This document shows, one piece after another, positions 12,765-25,000 of a stretch of DNA of 64,000 nucleotides (its first letter is position 1; each line of letters starts with the position of its first letter). Under the pieces are notes generated by a model. The model saw only the letters and a program-made list of their open reading frames with translations. It searched no databases and was not told the DNA's origin. The position numbers and the translations under genes were made by a program. Source of the stretch: Lepidostoma basale (lineage: Eukaryota; Arthropoda; Insecta; Trichoptera; Lepidostomatidae); assembly GCA_022606425.2 (NCBI GenBank), contig JAHDVF020000504.1:806001-870000 (forward strand), written 5' to 3'.

Positions 12765-13013
12765 GCGTTGGCGTCCAACTTCTGGTTCGCTTGCGACTGC
12801 CTTACAGACGTGGTGTTCGCAGCAGACCTTGCCGTGCAGCTCAGAACGGGTTATTTGGAGCAGGGTCTGATGGTGTACGACTCTCGCAAGCTGGCGGGAC
12901 ACTACCTCAACTCAAGACCTTTTCTGCTAGATTTGGCGTCGCTCACGCCTCTGGATCTCCTGCAGTTGAGAATTGGCCCTAATCCAATGTTAAGATTTCC
13001 GAGGTTCCTCAAG
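12765..13013 (+). CDS. Cngl: Cngl exon A (S2 end, S3, start of S4)
   Basis: Acceptor TTTCCAG before 12765 and donor AAG|GTACAT at 13014; phase 0 at both ends, 83 codons (residues 1-83). Contains the S2 remnant [13 protein letters not shown], the S3 stretch [14 protein letters not shown] and the start of S4 (LRFPRFLK). The exon begins inside S2, so at least one earlier coding exon is missing from the window. Confidence 0.92.
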
Positions 13014-16000
13014 GTACATAACTTGGTCCTATTTTTGTTTGCATAAATTGATGCTGCCCGCTGATGTTTAATGAATTTAGTTTAATCTGTAATAGTAGAT
13101 AAACAAAGAAGTGAGATGTTGGAAAACTATGATCTTTGGTTCACTCTTATGAGACATTTTGTTCAAACCTATCAAAAAAAATTTGCAATATTATATCGTA
13201 AAAAAAAATATTTTTTTTACGTATTTTTCTAAGGATTTACTATTATTTTAATTGGATTTAATTCATATCATAATCAATTACCGAGTATCGTAAAATAGTC
13301 AATTGGCACACCTATCAAGAAATCTTATTGAATATTAAAGGTTACCAGCAAGAACCTTCTAATGAAACAAGAAAGAGAGATATTCTGAGCCTCTCCTTAG
13401 GAATGCAATATATACTCGTATGACACTAAAGATGAATGGAATGTTCTGGAGAAAGTCAGAAATAAAATTAAATCTTAATATATTCAAGGCGAAATTCAGT
13501 ATATATTTGAAGACACTATAACCTTTTAAAGGAACACTCTAGTTTACATATATCAAGAACCTACCAAATGATATTTTCAACAATATTCTCACAAGAGCTA
13601 ACCCCCTATAAGCAAAATACACAAGTTATGAAAGCACAATAACGTTTAGAATTTATGTCTTTTCTGACCAATTATTTCTATTATTTTAATCAGATGATGA
13701 TAGTGTAGACCAACAACGCTTGGCTTCTGATCAAGGGGACTTGGGTTCGAGCCTGGACACGACCAGATTCCTTTTTCATAATAATGAGCTATTTTCTGCT
13801 CACATTGAAGATTTTAAAATAATTTCTAATATCATTGATTTAAATCTTTGGTGTTAGTCTTCTATATAAAAAAAAGTACTACCCTAAGCGAAGCTAGTTG
13901 GCATCAATTATAAAAACCATACCGTAGTTAAATACAAAGTGTTTTATTATCATATATTAGGTCCTTACATATGAAATTGGCGTTTTGTATGGGAGGAACA
14001 TAAAGTTGATTTTTTTTAATTATAATATATTTATTTAATCAAAGTATGTACCATTGCTATCTATGCACTTTTGCCATCTCATAGGTAGTTCATCGATCCC
14101 TTTACAAAAAAAACCATTCGGACGGGAATCAATAAAATCTTTGAAGTCGGTTTGGACTGCCCCATCGGAGTTGAATTTTTTCCCTTGCAAGAAGTTATCC
14201 AAATTTCGAAAAAAATAGTAATCTGTTGGGGCAAGATCCGGAGAGTACGGTGAATGTCTTAGACATTCCAATTGAAGCTCTTCTAATTTGGTAGCCGTCT
14301 GTTGTGCTGTGTGTTCTAGCGTTATCATGAAGCAGCAGTGGCCTAGAGCGATTAACCAGCCTCGGTTGTTTAGCAGCTAGCTTTTCCATCATGGTTTGCA
14401 GTTAATGACAATAGACATCTGCCGTAATTGTCTGGCCAGATTTAAGAAAGCTGTAGTGAACGACAGATTTAAGAAAGCTGTAGTAAACACCAGCACTAGT
14501 CCACCAAACGCTCACAAGTTACTTTTTTGGAGTCAATTTTCGCTTGGGGCATGGTTTGGCTAGTTCGGCAGGGTTCAGCCATTGCAATGAGCGCTTCCGA
14601 TTATCATACAGGATCCCTTCATTATTGTGCCGGTTGAGTAATGCAACGCAGCAGTCAACGCGCGTTTGTTGATTTGCTTCACTCAATTCGTGAGGTACCC
14701 ACCTTTCAAGTTTTTTCACCTTCCCAATTTGCTTCAAGTGGATTAAAATAGTTTTATCACTAACACCGCAGCTTGCAGCTAACTCGGACGTGGTTTGCGA
14801 TGGATCCGCTTCCACAATAGCCTTCAATTCTTCATTATCAACTTTGGTCTCCGGCCGTCCACGGGGATTGTTCTGCAGGTCGAAATTTCCAGAACGAAAA
14901 CGTTGGAACCAAAAACGCACTGTGTTTTCTTTTGAGGCACCGTCGCTTTACACATCATTAATCCTTCGAGCCGTTTCTGCAGCACTGGTGCCACGGTGGA
15001 ACTCGTACTCGTAAATAACGCGATATATCAAGTTTTCCATTTTGTAAACTGAGTGACGCAAAGAAAAAAAAACAATTGAGGAAAAAACAAATTAATTATA
15101 ATTTTCGAAACAAAAATACTTGAGTAAATAGCTGTATAAATTTGAATTTGGAATTCCTAACCAAAGAGAAGATATTTGAGATCAAAGTTGCCAGTACGGC
15201 AAAACGCCAATTTCATATGTAAGGACCTAATATTTTAATGTTTTGTTTATTCAAATGACAATGTTTGTTATTTATTTGTTTAAAGGTTTATAGAGCAGTA
15301 AACTGTTACTATATTGTGGAGTCCCGGACCGTCTACCCCAACTTCTGGAGAGTGATCAATCTAATCCATATCCTTCTTATCCTGGCCCATTGGTTTGGCT
15401 GCTTCTATTTCCTTCTCTCCGAAGCTGAAGGTTTTCAGGTTGGTATATTTTAATCAAATTATTCAACTTTCTACTTGTATAGATTTTCTATGCTAATATG
15501 TGAAACAATGTTATTGTAAATAAGAATTTATTCATGGAAGCGCAAATGGATCACGATAAAAGTACATCCAACAGTTTAGGGATAAGCATTGCAAGGATGA
15601 AGCGGCAATGGGCTGCAAGAGACCGCCCAATGGCAACATGGTGGAGCAACATGGAAAAGGAGCTGCAACACGAGGACCTGACAGTGGAAATGAGCAAGGA
15701 TAGAAACGTTTCACGTTTTCGTACGAGGAGGGCCGACTGCAGATGATTGTAAATGGCAAAGAGAAAGAACACGAAGACTTAATATCCTGTTGTGCACGAA
15801 TTATTAAGGTGACGAAATGTTAACAAACATTGTTAATGAAATCCAAACTTAAAATTTTTCCAAATAATGCACCTCAATAATACACCAAATGAATTTTTTA
15901 TTTACCCAAACCGGAATATTTTATTGTCATGAAATGCACAAAGCTTTCAGTATTTTAACCGAAACACCAATGCTGTTCGTATTCAATTCCAAGTTTTTAT

Positions 16001-19000
16001 TGAAATTTGAATTTTGAAATAATTCTACAATTCGAATGGTCAGATATCAAATATGTATATTTGACATATTTCGGTTGAAAGAATTTAATCCACAAATATT
16101 TTTCAGTTTGGGTTACGGCTGCTGTGAAGCCGGAAATATATTAATAATCTTTCGAAGTCTGTAGGCATGCAAATGAACTATTCAAAAACAAAAAACATAT
16201 GTGATTCAGAGAAGCCCCAACTGGTGATGGAAGAGAGTAAGATTATTGATAGAGTTGATGCATATGTATAAAACATCTAGGGCACATGGTCAAGCTTGGC
16301 GGAGATTATCAAAAAGCGGAGATTGAACGTAGGCAGGACCTTGCAAAAGCTGCTTTAGGTAAACTGACCTATATTCTCCTATAGGTCCAAACGATTCGCT
16401 AACCACCTGAAGAAAACAATATTATACTTGGGGATGCTCCCAGTCCTGATATGCGGATTTGAAACAATCACGTTCACAAAAAGAACAGTACAGAAACTTT
16501 GAGTGAGCCAGCGGCCAACAGATAGAATAATGTTGAACATTGGTCTGCGATACAGGAAACGTAAAGAACGGATCAGAGAAAGGACCAAAGTTATCTATAT
16601 AGCGTGCAAAATAGCTTCATTGAAGTGGAATTGACCTGGTAATATAGCGAGGAAAACGGACGATCGTTGGACCAGACGCAGTTTTTTTTAAATGTTGGTA
16701 ACTTAAGATGTCTTGGTAATCAAATATCAAATGTTGCTCGAGCCGAAATCGATGTGCGTGCATGATACGATGTATGAATGTTAATAAATAATAATAAAAG
16801 TGTGTCAGAAAAAAACGATATGGCGTCCAGTATTTATGCCTCCCCCTTTCGAGAGACGCGTGATGGTTAGTTAACTAATTATATGTCTTTACGTATTTGT
16901 CTTTAATTTTTCATCTTTTTCGTATTAATGGTAAGAATTTTTTACATATTGCAGAGATGGCGTTTATAACTTATCTTATTTTACTTGCTATTGTGGTGGT
17001 TTTTCCTAACCTAACTTTAAACTATTTGGAAATTAAATAAGCTAATAATATAATCAAAATAATGAAAATAAAATAAATAATCAATTCAATTTAAATTCCA
17101 TTTCCATGCTCGATATGTTCCCGTTACATCTCCCCTCTCCTCAATCCTAATTATATCCCTTCCACTTTTATACATAACTCGATATCCATTAAGTATATAA
17201 ATGACCGCTCTGTTTTTATTTGATTGCCAAATTTTTTATATTTTGTAAGATTACTTGTAATTGAAACATGTCTAATTACTGTGAAAATAGGGTTGTAATG
17301 CAAAGTATAATTATATTTTATATTTTACATTACACGTTAACATTATGGTTATCTAAAGAAACACACTTTAGGTTTTGTAAATAATTCTTTTAATATTCTT
17401 TAAAAAGAGAAAATGATTGATCTGGAGAGTAAACATAACATCAAAAATATACAGGGTAAATAAATAATTAAAAGTATCTTATTACGTGATATTGGTTACT
17501 TAGTGGACAGGGACATAACACCGTTACTGTCCAGTGTCAATCGACCTTTAGAGGATGTTTCGTTCTGACAATGTCTGTTCTTGGTGCGATACCGTAAGCC
17601 ATTATGGGCCTGATGCATGTTTTGTAAATGCTTTGAAAAAACTTTGCTTTCCACCAGCAAATACCATACTTGTTGTCCCAAATAGTGTCCCTTATTGATT
17701 TCAATATTATTTTATTTAAATGACGCAATCTCGACTGTTTGAATAGGTCGGTCTTGTTTACCTGCTCGAAGAAAATATGTTTCTGTTATTTTTGAAACTT
17801 CTTCAAAAACAACTGAAATTTGATTTCATACATTTCATTTGTTCGAAAACAAAATATATTGAAATTTCCGTTTTTTGTTTACTGGCAATTCCGCATGAAC
17901 GAACGCAATAAGGGGTGACCCGCAAACATTTACCAGTTTTTATTACTATGGTTTGACTAATTTTACAAATATTACAGATTCATATAATCTTATGCACATA
18001 AAAAAAATCATGATATGTTGTATGAATGTTGAAGAATCGAAAAAAGTCGCGCAAGTTTCAATCCAATTGGTTTTCTGCAATGTGTAACATTTTTTATGGT
18101 TCTTGGGATACCAGTTTGGGCCTTTAATGAGGTAGTTTCCCGTTGATTTCCACATTTGTATACAACATGTTATTTGAGCCCAATTACAACTTTTTAGCTT
18201 TTATATTATCATGACATATCGCACGCTTAATAGTAAACTGACCGATTATGGTTTAGGTCATATACCTAATTGAGTTAACATTAGACAGGGGCTTGTGTTA
18301 ACGCTATCCATATATTTTTCACAATGTTAACGCTATCCATTCGTACGAATATCGTTCACAATATTAACGCTATCCATTTTATCTTCACGTGAATTCTACA
18401 ACAGACTAAAGACAGTGGGACTATCACACCTCTATCGCCAGATATCACACCCGGGACCTTCGTTGTGGCAGTCGTATCTCTCGCCACTCTACCACAAAGG
18501 TAGTCGTATGTCAGAAAAAATAGTGTGGTGCTAAATTCTTTCTAAGTTGAGCAGAGATGGGAAGATGCGTGACGGTTAGTTAGTTAGTAATTTTTATAAT
18601 TTATTTTTTTCACAACATTTCTTTGTACTTTTCACAAACATGTTTTGGAACGCAGAAGCCATTCCCCAGCATGGAAATTTTATAAATTAAATTAAACAAA
18701 ATCTTTACTTATGTACTAAATAAAAAAATCAAAGGAGGGTGGAAAGAATTTAGTCTAGAAGTATTTTGTTAGAATTATGAGCCAGAGGAAACAAATTAAT
18801 TATGGGACTTGAAGTTAAGTTTATTTCGTTGTTTATAATACTTGTATCTTCTTTATTTTAATGGCCAATTTAAATTCGAAAATATCAATGCTTTCTTTGC
18901 AATCTTTATTAACAGAATAAAAAAATTTATAAGATGTTTGCGTATTCAGAAAAGTTATTATTAGAAAGATATCTTATGTGCTCTTAATTCTCATATTTAA

Positions 19001-22000
19001 CTTGCGCGTTGAAAACAACTCTCAATTGGACTAATTTATATTCTTCATTTTTTTTATTAATTAATAATTTACCTTAAATTACCTATATTTACATAAAAGC
19101 AAACAACATTAATATTTTAAATTATCTTTAACAGTGGTTCCCAATAAGTTTTTCCTGACTACCACTTCAAGAAAGGCCTCAAACTTGCGTACCCCTTATG
19201 ATTGGAATGATTAATAAAATATAAATTCAGTTGTTTTACATTTATTACCAACAAAATACAGTTCTAGTGAAAATAAGTTTAATGTGATAAAAGTGAACGT
19301 TTTTATTTGCACAACTGTGACTATGTTTAGTTTTAAAGCATTTCGTGGTCACAAATCCGTTATTGCGAAGGTACGTCGAATGTTGATATTTCGGCAATTG
19401 TTATTTGCGTAATTGTTTTTTACTAATACATTTTTTTTTATCTTTTATTTATTTATTGATCGTTTACCAAGTACATGGTTTTAATACCTCCCAACTGGGG
19501 TAACCCGTTCTAGGGAGGCATTCCTACTACTCTATATAATTTCAATATATAATATAATTTACAATTTTAGGGAGCACTTAAGGGAAGCAACACATATCCT
19601 AAAGTGTATAACTTAAAATTAATTCACTTATATATTATATAACACTATTAAAACACTGTGTTGTCTTATATAACACTATTTAAACAATTGACTTATTTTT
19701 AAAAATTATACTACATTCAAGTAGCCATTTTTTTAACGTCTCCGTAGTTACATGTTTTTTGTAATTGTGCATTGTCATTTTTTGTGGGTCGTTTATAGTT
19801 TTGTTTATTATGTTATAGAGTTTGGGTCCAAGATAGTAGAAATTATCATATTTCTGTTAAAATTTAAAACACTGTAATAATATCACAATTTATTTTTATT
19901 TACTGAGAGTGTCGCGACCGCTGTTTCGCCAACCGATGGTTTATTGTAACACCTGATGATGCCAATATTTTTTTAAGATAATCAAATGATTTTACTGAAA
20001 TCTCTTGATGGAAGTTCATTTTAAATAATAATTAAATAAAACGATGTTTTTTAACTACTTCCACTTTTGTCTTTATTTAGACAGCGACCGGTTTCGCCAG
20101 GCTCGCTGGCATCGACTGGGCCGGTCTGTCGATGCCAGCGAGCCTGGCGAAACCGGTCGCTGTCTAAATAAAGATAAAAGTGGAAGTAGTTAAAAAACAT
20201 CGTTTTATTTAATTATTATGCCAATATTTGTTGGCGAAACAGCTGTCGCGACATTCTCAGTGAATAAAAATAAATTGTGATATTATAACAGTGTTTTAAA
20301 TTTAAACAGTAAAAATATTGAAGTATCATAGTGTTTCGACCAAAACTAAAAACTTTTAAATTATCATAGTCAAGAGATTGCCTGGGGGTACTCGTACAAT
20401 TAATTGGGAAACACTGATCAAAAAGCTGTATGTGTATGGTGTGTATTTGAAATAATTTTATGACTTCTACAGAACAAATTTTCTTTATCAAATACGCAAT
20501 TCATACTTAATGAATTATTCCTCGCAGAATCAATTCAAATACATATTTTCTTCCCTTGGCAAAGCAAAAAATTTCAGTCCTTCTTTCATCAACACTCTGT
20601 TCGCCATTAACTTATTCAATTTTCTTTGTGTGGATGCCAAATCTTTCACGTCTTCCGTTCAATGCCTTACTTTTTATTCGATTTTTGTACAAAAGGTAAA
20701 CTTTATCGTCTGCTTAGCTTAGAGCTATGTCATGTTACGTGAATTTTTTTAGATGGCTCGATTTTTGTATAAGTTCAGAAAACTAGCGTCTCGGGGAATT
20801 TTAAATATCTTTTACTTTCTACAAAAAATATCCCATTTCTCAAAAGTTTATTAACCCTTAACGTACCGTGTTCAAAACAAAACGCTCGCTCCCATGTGGT
20901 AAGTTCAGTTTACCGCTAACTTTATCTAAATATCAAGCATATGACTAGATGAATCAAAATTTAATTTATGTCATCTTGTAGGGAATTTCATTAGGAATAG
21001 ATCGATATCTATAACATACATGGATTATTTGAAAAACATATCATTATTAATTTTTTCTGGAACCATGCGATTTCTGATATGTAATGCGTCACAGCATACG
21101 GGCGACTGGACATCGGGTATAAACTTGTCTGCGCGCCGCGGCCGGCGGGGCGAGGATAAAGGCACCTAGGCAAAATGTATAGTACGTTCAAGACAACGAG
21201 TACGTATTAATATTTGTCCCTTTTGGTAAAGTGTTAATATTTTTACAGTTCTGATATTATTAAGTTGCGTCCTGCGTTTCCGTCCACAGAGGTATTATTA
21301 CGTACATATTGAAAAGGTCAAAGATATAATTTATAATACGTTCAAAACAGCGAGTAAGTATTTGTCACTTTTGATAAAGTTGTAAATATTAGCAAAACAA
21401 ATTCTACCTTAACACGAATGAAGGTGAGGGCAGTCTTAGAAAATATTTTTTTTTGGGATGAAGGAAGTAATTTTTTGCTTTTTTTTTTATTACGAAATAT
21501 TGAGAACACTTCAATGGAGGATTACAATTTTTTTTATAATATTAGGGTCCATAGGTTTTAAGAAAATCAACTTTAAATTGGCAGTGGAAACTCAATTTAC
21601 CACATGGCAACGCGACGGTTAAGTAGATTTGGAAAAGAATCCTTAATAAAATCTTAACGTCTAACTATGAAAAACAAATAAATATTTATTTGACAAGAAC
21701 GCTTTTATAAAATATCAATATTTACTTATTTTGTGGTGCAATATTATTAATTCATTATTTTCCGCACTTTTTGTTTTATTAAACCAACCGGTTTCGCTCC
21801 CGCCGTAGCTTTATCAGGGTTTCAATAAAAGTCACTGACATAAAATATACAACATTTTGAATGTATACAAATACTTGTAGACGAATACTGTATTTTATTT
21901 ACCCATTGCGGGTTATCAATTCAAGGATTAATATTATAAAAAGATCTTCTGCTTAATGCTTAAATCTAATCTTCAAAGATGGCGCTGGTTTGTGAGTTGA

Positions 22001-25000
22001 AACTGACATGTGAATTGTGGTGTTGTATATTAATATATATACAACTTCCAAAAAATGTTTGTCAGACATGATGGTCATAAGAAAGGTGGAATGGGGAATG
22101 TTGTACTACAAAAAACGTGCGCTTAACCCAACCAATGACAGGTCATAAGTCCTGTAAACACCTCGATCACCATTATTCTGTTTCCAATTTGCATCTTCGT
22201 CTCTATTGAGATAAAATTAATCCTTGACATAAAATATAATAAAACTTCTAGAAAACGTACGTGTTTATAAAAAAAATAATAGTATTGGGCATAAGCCTCT
22301 CTTCGCGACTTCCACAAATCTCTATCCCTCGCCATTCTGTGTCATTGACCTCCTGCCACTCTCTTAATCTCATCAGGGTTCGTCTGGTCCACCGATCGTC
22401 CGCTGTCTTCGCCACGTGGCAATCCCAATTCTACTGCAGCGAGGCTATTATGCACACTATTGTTATTGTTGCATATGTTTTAAACCTGGAATAGAATCAA
22501 AAACAAAAGTTTGCAGAATTATCCATAATCTTTTTTTTTTCAGGGCGACTGGGTGTATCCTCACAGGCCTGGAGACTACGCTACTCTGACCAGGAAGTAT
22601 CTTGGATCTCTCTACTGGTCCACTCTTACATTGACTACAATTGGAGACCTGCCAACCCCTGAAACTAATGCTGAGTATGTATTTAACTAAAATATTACTT
22701 CATGTTTTAATATGAATAATAAAAAAAATCTTATTCATACACGTTTTATTAACTAACTTTGATTAAAGATGACCAATACTCAAATCTGACAATGAAAATA
22801 TCGAAAAAAAAATACTCAATAATTATAATATTCGCATTTTGGGTTTTTCTATTAACTTTGTCAGAAATACTTACCTCAACACAATAGAGGAATTGTGTGA
22901 CTGATTTATTTTTTCAATATTTAACTCAAAAAACAACAATCTTACTAACTATAAAATTTAACTAAAAATATTTTTTTATATATTTTTTTGATATTAGTGT
23001 GAATATAAATAATTAAATTGAAATAAATCACACACATTGCTTGAAAACAATTTACCAACTTATATATTATAGTATAATACATTGTTTAAATTCAAATAAA
23101 ACGTTATATTGCATATTCATTTTTTTAATCAAATTTAAAGTAAAAAAAAAAATACTTTGGAGATGTGTATTTGTTTCAAATAAATTATAAAAAATAATTA
23201 GCATGATATTTTATTGAAGGTTAAGGCGTAAACACTGGAATTCCAATACAAATTTGAACAATTTATAACACTATATAGTCCACATTCTTTGAGAGATATT
23301 TTTACAAATTATCCCCTAAACATGTTTATTTGATTTGTAAAAATAATCAATAAAGTAAATGAAAATTGTCATTGTAATTCAAACCAGGCATTAACTAGTG
23401 TTTTTTTTTAATTTTTTTTATTTAAAAAAAGGAGACAAAAATAAAATACACTGGATTTTTTCAATATTAAACAGTGTTTTTATTTTAAATCCAGTGTAAT
23501 TACAATGGAATTCCACAGTGTTAACGCCTTAACTTTCAAGCCAAAGACGATTCTTTTCTTAGCTTAAATGTCGTAAAAAGAAAAAAGATATTATATATAA
23601 GGTTTTGTTTTACTGTTTTTCATGTGTGTGAATATAATTATATTTCTTTTGATATTAAGTGTGTCTGTTGTTGAATATGTTCTTCTCGTAAGATGTTTTG
23701 ATTAATGGTGAACTGAAAATGTCAGGGCCTCACAGTCAGCGGACGGGCCCAAATCTCTCCCGCGAAGGGGTCTCAAGTCGCGCCTTCTGCAGTTCAGATC
23801 GAACAAGGGGTAGGTTACGTGACTCAAGTTTAGTTTACTTAGGGTGGGAAGACGCAATCGTGTTTATACGTTAGAATGTCACTCGAGAGACGATTTTAAA
23901 ATTACGTGAGAGAATATTTAAATTATAAAAATTGTAAATTTTATAATATTATTTTACTTACCTCCTCTAGGGGCTCTTGGAATATTGGCATGGGAAATAC
24001 GTAAATCAAATTGTTTAAAAAAAGGAATACTGTTCTAATTATGTTTTGAAAACGGAATCCGAATTTCAAATTCTTTCGTGAGTAAATCAAATAAAAACGT
24101 CTGTTTTCTAAAAGTTGTATTATATTTTATAGCAATGACACGTTTCGCCTTTCTTATGCATCCTTTATTATATTTGATAATACCTTAGAAAGACAAAACA
24201 TGTAATTTCAATAAAATATTATTGAACTTCCAAAAAATAGTCGTCTTCATTCATATTCTTTTTTTTAATATGGAGTTTTACATCATTGTTCAAAAAACAA
24301 TAAATAAACTCTGTCAACTAATCTACATCAAATTGAATTTAATAGCCTTTTATGTTTTAAATACACCATTCTCTTTATTTAAAAAATATAATAATATATT
24401 TTTTTGTTCCTAGAACAATGGTATAAAATTGCAGATTAAATATTCTCATGATGAAAACGTCGGTTTTTTTTAATGTGTATATTTCGAATTACCAAGACAT
24501 TTTCAATTGTTGTAACATCATTATAAAATATTCGATATTGGCATAGCAAAAGTGAAATATGTCATACCCATTGAATAAACCATAATTTCTGGAAAACGGA
24601 CGTTTTTATTAATTAAAAAAAATCTTGTTAGCATAATAATATAATTATGGAAACACTATTAAAATTTTGTATGATTAATAGCAGTTCTATCTTATAAGTA
24701 AAAATGGTATTTATGCATTTTTATAAACATATTTTTTAATCTCATCTTAATTCAATGTTTCAAATTTAATAATATAATGCAGATTATTAATACTACTTAT
24801 TGTTATATGTCGGAAGTTCAACTTACATAAAAAGGCATATACGATCGTATCTCTTTTGTTCGGATTTCAACCCAGATTGGTTAAAAGAATTGATATATAT
24901 TTTAAGAGAATTGAAATACACAGTATTGTGAATACATCTCTTTTATTTTTAACTCAGTTCGATATATCAGTATTTCAATGTCTGCCAGTATTCGCCCTTG

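Larger units (their letters stand above)
19132..20416. mobile_element. hAT-like element holding nested repeats
   Basis: Left end CAGTGGTTCCCAATAAG, right end in reverse complement CAGTGTTTCCCAATTAA, with further subterminal similarity (GCGTACCCC / GAGTACCCCC). The flanking 8-mers match at only 5 of 8, so it is old. It contains the foldback at 19850-20345. Confidence 0.55.
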
